Below the pieces are notes generated by a model that saw only the letters and a list, made by a program, of their open reading frames with translations, did no database searches and was not told where the DNA came from. The translations under genes and the position numbers were made by a program. Below, in pieces: positions 29,922 to 38,470 of a stretch of 49,954 nt of DNA; position 1 is the stretch's first letter; every line of letters begins with the position of its first letter. The stretch is taken from the NCBI GenBank assembly GCA_027604185.1, contig JADGKB010000102.1, forward strand, positions 1-49,954, written 5' to 3'. This DNA is from Boothiomyces macroporosus (lineage: Eukaryota; Chytridiomycota; Chytridiomycetes; Rhizophydiales; Terramycetaceae).

Positions 29922-31121
29922 ATGGAGATCGAAATCCGTGCTTATGACGATGATGAGGAAAGTATCCATAGCACACACACAGAAGATAGCACAGTCCAAA
30001 TGGATGATGAAGAAACAGCTGAAAGTGACGACATAGCCTTGCGCTTTACCCAAAATGAACAATTCATGGAAGGTGAAATTGAGCAGTGGGAAAAGAAACC
30101 ATTGCCAAAAAAAACAAAGGCTGGGTTGCCTATTATATTAATAGTTAAGCCAACAGCATCAAAAATGTCGCATAGATTATTGAATCCCTACATTTACAGA
30201 AACATTAATGATGTTGGTGGTTTAGCTGGTTTGTCAACTATGTTGAATACATCGTCTAACTGGGAGGAATTGTACAATCAAGTTGTGGAAAAAAGGTCTG
30301 TAATTGAATCATTAGATGAACTGCGTAATTTACCAACAGGAACTCATGAAAGTGATGTTCAAGCTCAGTTTGGTTCCCTAGTTTCTATCATTTCAGGGTT
30401 TCTCGATATTGGACTTAAAGTCAAATCAGAAACCAAAATAATTGTAGGTGGCATTTTTACGAAAAATGAATATGATGTTAGGTCAAGGACGGACCCACAT
30501 TTTTTGAATAGAAGAGGTCGACATTTAATCGCTTCTGAGGCTAAAAGGAGTGAAACTTTCAGGGAAAGAGGAGTTTGGTATTACAAATCAAGAGGGATTC
30601 AAACTTTATGCGCATTGTATAGATATGGCTGTCCAACATTTTTGTTTACCCAAAAGATTTTCAAAGTATTTGTGGAAAATGCTGAACGAAATGCTATCTA
30701 TACTTATCCTTACAATGATGACATTTCTCTTTCCGAACATGTAAGGTCAACACTGGTTCAACCCATGGGGAAAAATTTGATTAAAGCTATCGTTATTTGT
30801 CTGTTGTCGGAAAAGAACAACACAGAAAAAGAAATAGACGATGAAGTTAAAATCGAATTGAAACACGAAACTCCAATTAAAGCGGGACCAATTCCACCAC
30901 AATACTATGTTTCAACCCAAAAACCACCAACAAGGAAGTCAGAAAGAAGTTCAAATCAGAACAAAAAGCCTCGATATGTATCTGGGTATGTTGATGGGCA
31001 ACCTGTCTACACAGAAATCCGCGTTTGTTCTGCAGATGAAGTTGAAGAAATTGAAGCAGAAATAGTTGAGGAAGAAAAGCGTTTTAAAAAAGAAAACAGT
31101 GATAAGACATTAATTGAATAA
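29922..31121 (+). CDS. PD-(D/E)XK nuclease-like protein, Crinkler-type (tentative)
   Basis: Intron-less ORF of 399 residues from the ATG at 29922. An acidic N-terminus (to ~50) is followed by a mixed alpha/beta core. EYDVRSRTDPHFLNRRG...LIASEAKR places a conserved-looking Asp before E-A-K, as in PD-(D/E)XK nuclease folds found at the C-terminus of many Crinkler (CRN) proteins; a CRN-type header domain is not seen. WYYKSRGIQTLCALYRYG and a C-terminal charged, Lys/Glu-rich tail with KPPTRKSERSS follow. Composition is more AT-rich than flanking genes and it lies inside the SPRY cluster, so transfer or transposon origin is possible. The nuclease assignment rests on motif spacing only. Confidence 0.45.
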   Translation: MEIEIRAYDDDEESIHSTHTEDSTVQMDDEETAESDDIALRFTQNEQFMEGEIEQWEKKPLPKKTKAGLPIILIVKPTASKMSHRLLNPYIYRNINDVGGLAGLSTMLNTSSNWEELYNQVVEKRSVIESLDELRNLPTGTHESDVQAQFGSLVSIISGFLDIGLKVKSETKIIVGGIFTKNEYDVRSRTDPHFLNRRGRHLIASEAKRSETFRERGVWYYKSRGIQTLCALYRYGCPTFLFTQKIFKVFVENAERNAIYTYPYNDDISLSEHVRSTLVQPMGKNLIKAIVICLLSEKNNTEKEIDDEVKIELKHETPIKAGPIPPQYYVSTQKPPTRKSERSSNQNKKPRYVSGYVDGQPVYTEIRVCSADEVEEIEAEIVEEEKRFKKENSDKTLIE

Positions 31122-31370
31122 TAAAAATAGGTGTAATTATGATTGTATTTAACAATTGGACACCAACTATGTTTCTGGAGGTGAAAAGAATAGATTGTGA
31201 AGTACGACGGAGGTTGATATATTTTGAAAACATATGAGAGCATATTATGGTGTCAAATGTAATGTACAGCATCTTCAAAGCAAAGTCAGTATTGAGACCA
31301 TCTGTATTACACAGAGCTGGAGCCCTGTCGGGTGCAATCATATGATGCCATTTTTCCGCTGAAAAAAGTT

Positions 31371-32702
31371 ATGATAATTACGCTCATACTAACAGCATTG
31401 ACATTCAGTATGCAGATATCAACTCGCCATGTACTATATTCATCCAATATGACAGTGGAAACTTTATATCTTGGGTACAAGGTCTTTATTTCAAAAGGAA
31501 CGCTTGATGGGAAATATATAGAAAATTCATCCATGACGGTGGATCAGTTCAATATCACTGGCAATTACACTAGTGCCAGCTGGCAGAACGCTACCATCTA
31601 TGCGGGCAATATCAGTTTGACGTTTAGCAGTTTAAATCAACAGCAAAAAGACAGTAATGACTGGTGGCTAAGTACCCAAAATGGATTCCATAATACATGG
31701 ACAAATGTCTTTATTATAGTTGGAGCGGTATTCTTCTTCAGTCTCATCTGGGTGTATGCATACATTAAATACCGAAAGAATCCTTACATTCCACCACCTC
31801 CACCACCAGAAATGACAGAAGATGAAATCTTGCAGAGAGCAGATTCGTTTCTTGTAACTTATCCGCCAGACACCGAATCAACTCTCCTGGTCCTTAAAAC
31901 AGTGAATATCTTGCCAACATCAATGGAAAATGCCAATTCCCCTAGTTTCCTGTTGATTAGACAATTTGAAGACTTTCCTATTAAAAAACCATCTGCTGTG
32001 GAAATATCTGCAATGACAGATAGCCAGACTATAGAATTCATTGGCAACACTGAATGTTCGATACAAACGAATACTCCATTAAAACCCCATGATTTATCTA
32101 TCAGCGCACCTATTCCTCCACCTTCATTTGTATCTACTCCAAACACAATCATTCTTGAACAGTGCTACTATGAAATCAAAATCATTCAATTAGAGCCAAA
32201 AACAACTTTTGCATTTGGGTTTGCTGCATGCCCATACCCGCCATTTAGATTGCCTGGATACGACGAACACTCTATAGGCTATTTTTCATCAACAGGGAGG
32301 GTTCATTTAAATAACAGAGGTAACGGGGTTGGCTGCGGTCTACCTTTAATTCAAGGAGATACAGTTGGAATAGGATACCGCATTATTCATTTACCTAAAA
32401 TCAGGGACCATGAATTGATTGAAACAGTGTTCTATTTCACACATAATGGGGTACGAATCGGTGATGAGTTTGTAGGAGACGGCTTCTTTCCTGATAGAAT
32501 ATATCCTACTATTGGTGCTACTGGGAATTGTACAGTGCAAGTTACATTTGGTGACCCTGATGCAGTATTCTATCCTTTACCTGTTGAGGAAATTACAGAT
32601 ACCATTGACCAAGCAAATGTCCACGCACCAGAACAACCGGATGATATAGAAATGACCAATTTACAATCTACTATAAACGAATGCTCGATTGAAATGGATT
32701 AA
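31371..32702 (+). CDS. Membrane SPRY protein, paralog 5, short ectodomain
   Basis: Intron-less ORF of 443 residues from the ATG at 31371. A clear signal peptide (MIITLILTALTFSM) is followed by a ~95-residue Asn-glycosylatable ectodomain, about a third of the length in paralogs 1-3, then a transmembrane helix (~112-134, VFIIVGAVFFFSLIWVYAYI). The cytosolic side opens with a run of six prolines (PPPPPPEM), then RADSFLVTYPPDTEST and a SPRY domain (~220-410: AFGFAACPYPPFRLPG, GRVHLNNR, FYFTHNGVRIGDE, IYPTIGATGNCTV). The TGNYTSASWQNATIYAGN block keeps the ectodomain motif of its sisters, showing that it is shortened, not replaced. It lies on the opposite strand to its neighbours. Confidence 0.87.
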   Translation: MIITLILTALTFSMQISTRHVLYSSNMTVETLYLGYKVFISKGTLDGKYIENSSMTVDQFNITGNYTSASWQNATIYAGNISLTFSSLNQQQKDSNDWWLSTQNGFHNTWTNVFIIVGAVFFFSLIWVYAYIKYRKNPYIPPPPPPEMTEDEILQRADSFLVTYPPDTESTLLVLKTVNILPTSMENANSPSFLLIRQFEDFPIKKPSAVEISAMTDSQTIEFIGNTECSIQTNTPLKPHDLSISAPIPPPSFVSTPNTIILEQCYYEIKIIQLEPKTTFAFGFAACPYPPFRLPGYDEHSIGYFSSTGRVHLNNRGNGVGCGLPLIQGDTVGIGYRIIHLPKIRDHELIETVFYFTHNGVRIGDEFVGDGFFPDRIYPTIGATGNCTVQVTFGDPDAVFYPLPVEEITDTIDQANVHAPEQPDDIEMTNLQSTINECSIEMD

Positions 32703-32774
32703 AGTATTTTGTGTTTGTTCTACGTGGCAAGCAACGTGGCAAGGAAATAAATATGACAGCCATTTCTAATACTT

Positions 32775-33611
32775 ATGCTTCAGTGTATAACTAACGAGCT
32801 TGCTATTCTTGCGCCTTACTTGTCGTTTGATGATTACCACCAATTGCGGTTTGCATTCTATAATAATTTGCAACTACACCACCATGTATACCAACAAGAA
32901 CTATTTGAAACCTACGATAAAGATTCAGCAAACAAGGATATTTCTGAATACATGACTGTTATTGGTGATTTTGATACCAACCAATTAGCCGTGTTTCTTG
33001 TAAAAAAGGAACAATTCAACCTCTTGTTTCGACTAGATTTCAGCCTGTTTTCAATTGGCACATGTTTGCAGCTATCACAGTACCTTTTAACTGACAACCA
33101 AACACTGGAATTACTCTGTCGCATCAATACATCCAACTTGAAAATGATTGTAAACTCTGTAATGTTTTATGTGTGCAAGAATGGACACTTGAACTCGCTA
33201 AAGCACCTCGTGGAACTAGAATACTTTGATTGCAGAAAAGCATTAACCAAAGTCCTGGAACATCAATCCGCAAACCAAATTAATTTAATCAAAGTGTTGG
33301 TAGATAAGCTTCAGGTAAACCAAGAGTTGGCTAGATTCGCCGTTCAATCAAACAACAAATATCTAGTTAAAGATTTGTGTGATCGTAGCAGAGATATATG
33401 GAATGATGTTGTATTCTGGCTGCCTTGTGCGAGGGGAAGCACTGAAATTGTCGAGTTGTTGTTGCGCACAAATGCCAATCCAACTCAAAATAATAATTAC
33501 GCGATTAGATGTGCAAAAGAAAAGGGATATTCTGATATAGTAGATTTACTTGTCCATGATCCGAGAGTTTCGGTGTTAATAAATCAACATCAAGTTTTTT
33601 GCTTGTTCTAA
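32775..33611 (+). CDS. Ankyrin-like repeat protein
   Basis: Intron-less ORF of 278 residues. The first ~130 residues are helical with no recognisable motif (an F-box-like start is possible, but not convincing). The C-terminal half holds degenerate ankyrin-type helix pairs; the last one (NNYAIRCAKEKGYSDIVDLLV) is the clearest, preceded by GSTEIVELLLRTNANPTQ. Ankyrin proteins of this shape, with repeats reading A-x-x-x-G-x-x-x-I-V-x-L-L, are abundant in chytrid-like fungi (established). Partner unknown. The start ATG lies 72 bp after the stop of paralog 5. Confidence 0.65.
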   Translation: MLQCITNELAILAPYLSFDDYHQLRFAFYNNLQLHHHVYQQELFETYDKDSANKDISEYMTVIGDFDTNQLAVFLVKKEQFNLLFRLDFSLFSIGTCLQLSQYLLTDNQTLELLCRINTSNLKMIVNSVMFYVCKNGHLNSLKHLVELEYFDCRKALTKVLEHQSANQINLIKVLVDKLQVNQELARFAVQSNNKYLVKDLCDRSRDIWNDVVFWLPCARGSTEIVELLLRTNANPTQNNNYAIRCAKEKGYSDIVDLLVHDPRVSVLINQHQVFCLF

Positions 33612-33675
33612 TAGTAACCATTGTTCAAGTATTCAGATGAAAGTGTTGATGAACAGTAATCCAATCAACCAGTTA

Positions 33676-34039
33676 TCACGGATAGAGTTTTACCGACTGG
33701 TATTTCAACCTTACTCCTGGTGAAAGCGGCCAACATTGCACAGGTCTGCGAACAGTCTTACAAATAGTTGGCTCAATTGTTAATGAAGCAGCCCCTGCTA
33801 TATAGTTTACCTCAAAAGAAACTATTGGAGTGCTTCTACCATATCCAATTAATCTTAATGCCAAGAATGAAAAAGCCCATGCAATTAATGAAAGTCACGC
33901 CCGTGATTGTTGTACAGTTCAGAACATCATTTGTGGTTTTTTGCACTTGTTGACCATTTTGGGTAAAGGAGTGCAAAGCATTTGCATGACTTTGCAAGTT
34001 GTCTGACATTGAAGCATTTACTGATTTCACTCTATCCAT
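33676..34039 (-). pseudogene. Small single-TM protein gene with a frame break
   Basis: Two overlapping minus-strand frames look like one protein. The first runs from the ATG at 34039 (MDRVKSVNASMSDNL) to about 33870, the second from there to the stop at 33676 (ending CWPLSPGVRLKYQSVKLYP). A single hydrophobic helix spans the junction. No GT-AG intron joins them, but dropping one base from the A5 run at 33870-33874 (on the plus strand) would do so. It may be a sequencing error, a recent frameshift, or a wrongly joined pair of exons. Function is unknown. Confidence 0.4.
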
Positions 34040-34214
34040 TCGTATCTAATAAAAGCTTCATTATACCATAGGATACATTGGTTGTAAAATTATATGCAAT
34101 TTTGGTTTGAGTATTTTATCCTAATTTCCCTTGCCACATGCTAGCGTTTGGACAATTTCAAGAGACCCCATTCGTAAACTTGGGCATGATAATAGTTCCA
34201 CTGCCACAGCACAC

Positions 34215-34221
34215 TATAAAT
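34215..34221 (+). promoter_or_regulatory. TATA box of secreted-protein gene
   Basis: TATAAAT lies 48 bp before the ATG at 34263, the same spacing as the expansin promoter at 39880. Confidence 0.5.
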
Positions 34222-34262
34222 CGGCACAATAACTGCTCATCACTACCAGAAAATTAGAAAGA

Positions 34263-35555
34263 ATGAACTTTTTGACTGTTACTGCCTGTACTTTGCTCGT
34301 TGCAGCACAATCTACCTTGAACACAATGTCTACCGTGCCAGTTCCTAGAGACGGTTACCATCCTCTTTCTCAAGTTCAAACTTTGTTTGAAATGACAAAG
34401 CACGACAATAGCAAAATTGTTGCCGGTATGCAAATCACTCCTACTGTACCAACTGTCAATTTGGCTAATTTGCCCCAAATTCAAATAGCTTGCTTGAAAG
34501 ACTCCATCAAGCTCACTTTTAAAGATAGCCAATCTGCAAAGGAGGCCTACAACACGTGGAAGCCTTACAATGACCTTCACTTTATGGTTAAGCATGAACT
34601 TAAATGCCACGGATTTGACGAAACTGGGGCTTACCATGTGAAATCAGTCACTAACAGCGGGTCAACTGTTTCAGTTGCATTTGCTCGCAAACAAGTCGAA
34701 GAAATCTCTGATGAATTCAGCCTGCAAATATCTCATTTGGGTGCACCAGATAACAAGCGTGGGGTTACTTCAGGCAGTTCTCCAATCCACATCAACTTTG
34801 ATGGTGGTCATGTTACCAATCCAAGTGTTCCAATTTTCAAAGGAGACGAGGCCCAATTATTCTGCAGCAACTGTTATGTATCTGGCAACGTTGGGTACCA
34901 AATCACGGTCTCAGGGACTCGCATGTCACTCTCTGATTACCAAGTCACTGCTAATGGAAATCTACTCGCTTCAATGGACCTAGATGCTCGAATTGTATCC
35001 AACAATCAGATGCTCAAACAATTGCAAATATTTAGCAAATCGTTGGACCCAATTTCAGTTAGAGGTTTATTCAACGTTGGACCATCATTTACTGTTGACG
35101 TGGGTGTATCTTACAGTGTGACTCAGCCAATTGATTTCGTTTACGGGTTTGAATTATCTGATACTTTTTCAGTTTCCGCTGTTGCTCATCAAAAACCAAC
35201 TGTTAGCCAATCACCAAACTTTAAGCAACATCCATTGACCATCTCCAAAGATATTCAAGCTTCTGTTTCTGCCCATTTGATTCCTTCCATTAACTTGAAC
35301 TTGGAGGTTCTTAAACGCTTCACGTTTGATGCTGGTCTTCCACTTGACACATCTATTGGACTGGAATACGATAGCGGTGTGTTCAACAGCTGCTCAACTG
35401 GTACATTTGGTGTTGCTCTTATTGCTCAAGCAGATTTGAGTCTTACTGCACACGGTAAATCTTCATGGCACTTGTTTAAACCGTTCGACGAGTCTTTTGA
35501 GCTCTACAATACTGGAAAGGAGACTCTTGCTACTTTCTGTCACAAGTCTTCCTAA
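34263..35555 (+). CDS. Secreted protein of unknown function
   Basis: Intron-less ORF of 430 residues with an N-terminal signal peptide (MNFLTVTACTLLVAAQS). The body is beta-rich with few cysteines (LKCHGF, FCSNCYVSG, FNSCSTG, TFCHKSS), consistent with a folded extracellular domain. The layout resembles fungal secreted DUF7029/DUF7223-type proteins, but I only recall this loosely. Codons are biased toward C/T-rich synonymous forms, suggesting strong expression. A TATA box sits 48 bp before the ATG. No transmembrane helix or GPI-like tail. Confidence 0.75.
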   Translation: MNFLTVTACTLLVAAQSTLNTMSTVPVPRDGYHPLSQVQTLFEMTKHDNSKIVAGMQITPTVPTVNLANLPQIQIACLKDSIKLTFKDSQSAKEAYNTWKPYNDLHFMVKHELKCHGFDETGAYHVKSVTNSGSTVSVAFARKQVEEISDEFSLQISHLGAPDNKRGVTSGSSPIHINFDGGHVTNPSVPIFKGDEAQLFCSNCYVSGNVGYQITVSGTRMSLSDYQVTANGNLLASMDLDARIVSNNQMLKQLQIFSKSLDPISVRGLFNVGPSFTVDVGVSYSVTQPIDFVYGFELSDTFSVSAVAHQKPTVSQSPNFKQHPLTISKDIQASVSAHLIPSINLNLEVLKRFTFDAGLPLDTSIGLEYDSGVFNSCSTGTFGVALIAQADLSLTAHGKSSWHLFKPFDESFELYNTGKETLATFCHKSS

Positions 35556-35739
35556 TCTGTGTATTTCAACCCAATAAAACTCTTTTAAGAAATTGGCGCC
35601 AATCACATAAAACTGGGAGGGTGTGTTTGAGGGCTTTGCGTGAATTGAACAAGCAACTGTGATCAAATAAATCCATCCGCAATGTTTAACTAGATTATAC
35701 CTGAAGGTGTTCAAATAGGGTTAAGCGAGATTCTCTGGT

Positions 35740-36067
35740 ATGTCTAATCAGCTCTATATCAACAATTCGGCTAAAGAATTCTATGGTACTATCAATTTTT
35801 CAAGTAATCACAGAAAATCGGGTGTTTCATTTTTCTCGGACCTTCTGTTTGGTTTGCAGTCACAAAATCCTGAAATCAATTGAAATAAAAATCGATCCCA
35901 TCTGCCGCAAGAACCATTTAAGGCAGCAATTCAAGCAAGTTTTTGTTGATCGGACAGTTCCCTCTTTCACTGCGAATCAGTTTTCTTTGGTGTTTTATCG
36001 CAAATTAATAGTGACCACAAGCCGTTTTTCAAAAGGCAAAAGAAATACAGGGTATAAAAACAACTGA
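35740..36067 (+). CDS. Hypothetical small protein (two exons, tentative)
   Basis: Exon 1 from the ATG at 35740 (MSNQLYINNSAKEFY) and exon 2 at 35805-36067 join across a possible 19-nt GT-AG intron (35786-35804), giving ~102 residues. The second exon is open on its own for 94 residues and is basic, with CLVC. The intron lacks the usual TAAY branch motif, so the model is weak. The 3' end overlaps the TATA box of the next gene. No family recognised. Confidence 0.28.
36053..36059 (+). promoter_or_regulatory. TATA box of the 36083 gene
   Basis: TATAAAA begins 30 bp before the ATG at 36083. Confidence 0.4.
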
Positions 36068-36082
36068 ATGAATCAAAAGTAA

Positions 36083-36748
36083 ATGCCATCCATGACCATA
36101 GAAAAGCAGTTTGCATTGCTACTACATATCCGCAAAGACATTAAAATATCATATTATACCACCAACCAAAAAATCTTGCTGGCGACAAAAATCAAGCAAC
36201 AGATTGAATACAGTTTAGAGAAACATTCTCATTTTGATGACGAATATCCAGATATAAATGCTTTGGAACGTATAGATATCATCATTTCCCACATACCAAT
36301 CCTGTCAGACAAAGAATTCCACTACCACATATCAAACTTGCTCCAAGCTATAAGAAACATTTACACCCCATACAGCATACCAGGCAATCATCGCTGCTAC
36401 AAACTGCACCTAGCCGTACAATTCAAATTGCGAAAAAACGAATTGTACATTAGTAAATTCTCGTCGATAATCAGAGTACTGCGTTACTCCTCAAACGCAC
36501 TGGATATTAGTGTTGGCGACAAAGTCTTGTTGATTAATGGAATCGAAACGATGGATTATGTTAATCAAAACAAGTGGGTTGAAGCACCTGTAAATTCATT
36601 TACCCAGTCAATCATTAATGCAATGTCGTTTCGGGATTGTGCTCGAATGCCTTTGCCTGAAACTGATACAATGGAATTGGTACTTGAAAGATTGAATGGA
36701 AAGGCTTATACTGTTGATCTTCCTTGGGTAGCGGAATTTAGTCAATAA
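36083..36748 (+). CDS. N-terminal part of an S41-like peptidase? (truncated)
   Basis: Intron-less ORF of 221 residues. LLHIRKDIKISYYTTNQ, RIDIIISHIPILSDKEFHYHI and GDKVLLINGIETMDYV recall the N-terminal and PDZ-like half of the S41-type secreted peptidases common in chytrid fungi; this is memory of pattern, not a match. The catalytic half (Ser-Lys) is missing: the frame ends at 36748, 75 bp before the end of the convergent paralog 6. There is also no signal peptide. It may be a truncated relic or a separate non-catalytic protein. Confidence 0.45.
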   Translation: MPSMTIEKQFALLLHIRKDIKISYYTTNQKILLATKIKQQIEYSLEKHSHFDDEYPDINALERIDIIISHIPILSDKEFHYHISNLLQAIRNIYTPYSIPGNHRCYKLHLAVQFKLRKNELYISKFSSIIRVLRYSSNALDISVGDKVLLINGIETMDYVNQNKWVEAPVNSFTQSIINAMSFRDCARMPLPETDTMELVLERLNGKAYTVDLPWVAEFSQ

Positions 36749-36823
36749 AGATAGCCTTTATTTGACTAAACTAGTCATTTATCAAATTGCAATGATAAAG
36801 AAACAAAATGATTATAAAAATGT

Positions 36824-38470
36824 TCATTTATGTCTAGTTAAATCGCCAAAATTGACTTTAAATGAGCAATCAGAGTCACTACCACAGATAAAGTACAAAT
36901 CAGCAGGATCCACTCCTTCAACAACTACTTCATCTCCTACCCGAAGTCCATCAAGACAAAAGAAGAATATAACTTGGTAGAGCACATGATCGTTATAAGT
37001 GGTTTCAGTTACTCTGTAGCCTATCCCAATCTTTTTTGCAGTGCCATACGACATTCCAAATCTTGAATTCAGGTATACTTTTCCGTCTCTTGTATGGTAT
37101 GCAATTGATTGTGTTTCGTATCCAGGCAGTACAAACGATGGATATGGTAGTGTTGCAAAGCCTATACAGGCATCTCCTTCGCTAACTATAACCTCGATGT
37201 AAACATTTGGGTTAGATGTAGGCTCAAAAGATGGTGGTGGGTTATTAAGCAGCTGCAGCTGTGGTTGAAATGGTTGACTGCATTGGATAGAGACTGGCTG
37301 ATTAGTCTTGATTGTAATATTCTGCACCATTGTTCCTTCAATATCTATTCTAGGTGGTGGGTATATCGCGAATGGGAATTCAGGAAAAACAATTGGTTGA
37401 AGCATAGTTATTTCATCAGAATATAGTATTTCTTTGGCAAGAGTTTTGGCTTCTGAGGTGTTTGGTGGATACATTTCCAGGAATCTCGAAATTCTAGAAT
37501 TCATGTCCAGGTTTTCGTAGCTAATCATTGGTATAGCAGATATGGGAACAACTCTTCTTTTATAATGCCGTCTAACTACACCAAGGGATATTATTGTGAC
37601 CAAGAGTGCCATGCCCAAGGATACAGCCAACACAATTGGTAGAGTAAATGAGAACGAATTTCCATCATTTGCATCGCCAGTCACAATTCCATTAGTACAC
37701 TTTAGCAAATATGAGGAAAGCCCTCCAAAATCAACAGAGCCTGATATTGGATATAGCTTGATGCTCGAGTTTGAAGCAAATGAATCGTATTTTATCGTGC
37801 TATTGAGAATAGTCAAATACATCCCATCATTGTTTTTGGTAAAATTGAAGCGAGAGTTGCTCAGTCCTTTGAAGGAAGAGTTGATTGAGTTGTAATCAGC
37901 ATGGAAGGATACACTGTGCAAGTCAAAGTTTCCAGCGTAAATCACATTATCAGAATTAGAGTACAAATTGCCTCTGACCAATCCGCTGGCATTAGTAACA
38001 TTCAATTGCGTAATAGTGGCGTTCTTCAAAAGGTCGTTGACTGTTGTATTGTCTGTTGGTATAATGTTTGGGTTTTGAATGATTAAATCCATCTTTTCCA
38101 TGGTTAAATTCAACGACCCCTGAAAGGAAATATAGTCGAATATCAGTTCGGTTGAATTCTCCAAAGCAACAGAGTAAGAGTCCTGTGGGTTGGTGAAGAA
38201 CGCCATGCACCGTACATATATGCGAGCCAAATCGTACGTCCCATTCGAGCGATACAGCGCTACCAAATCAGTTATTCTTGAAATATAATCGTTTGAAAAA
38301 TCCTGTGGTTTTCCAACTGTGGTGAAATTGTTGACTACAAGAATTGATTCGCCAACAGAGTGGTTGAGGAATACAGAATGGTCTCCGACATAGTCTGGAT
38401 ATTTTTGGAGATATTCAGTCACTGGCTGGAATTCAAATAATCCTCTTGCGTTCACCAATGGGAATATCAT
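36824..38470 (-). CDS. Membrane SPRY protein, paralog 6
   Basis: Intron-less ORF of 548 residues starting MIFPLVNARGLFEF. The ectodomain (to ~270) carries sequons and the shared block GLVRGNLYSNSDNVIYAG. One helix (~274-299, LPIVLAVSLGMALLVTIISL) is followed by a basic stretch, SRFLEMYPPNTSEA and a SPRY domain (~390-545): PPPSFEP, CIGFATLPYPSFVLPG, AYHTRDGKVYLNSR, FFCLDGLRVGDE, CSFKVNFGD. The TVFYFTHNG of the other paralogs is changed to VIFFFCLDG, which links it to paralog 1 (FFFVVDG). It has no cytosolic tail beyond the SPRY domain. Confidence 0.86.
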   Translation of the reverse strand: MIFPLVNARGLFEFQPVTEYLQKYPDYVGDHSVFLNHSVGESILVVNNFTTVGKPQDFSNDYISRITDLVALYRSNGTYDLARIYVRCMAFFTNPQDSYSVALENSTELIFDYISFQGSLNLTMEKMDLIIQNPNIIPTDNTTVNDLLKNATITQLNVTNASGLVRGNLYSNSDNVIYAGNFDLHSVSFHADYNSINSSFKGLSNSRFNFTKNNDGMYLTILNSTIKYDSFASNSSIKLYPISGSVDFGGLSSYLLKCTNGIVTGDANDGNSFSFTLPIVLAVSLGMALLVTIISLGVVRRHYKRRVVPISAIPMISYENLDMNSRISRFLEMYPPNTSEAKTLAKEILYSDEITMLQPIVFPEFPFAIYPPPRIDIEGTMVQNITIKTNQPVSIQCSQPFQPQLQLLNNPPPSFEPTSNPNVYIEVIVSEGDACIGFATLPYPSFVLPGYETQSIAYHTRDGKVYLNSRFGMSYGTAKKIGIGYRVTETTYNDHVLYQVIFFFCLDGLRVGDEVVVEGVDPADLYFICGSDSDCSFKVNFGDLTRHK

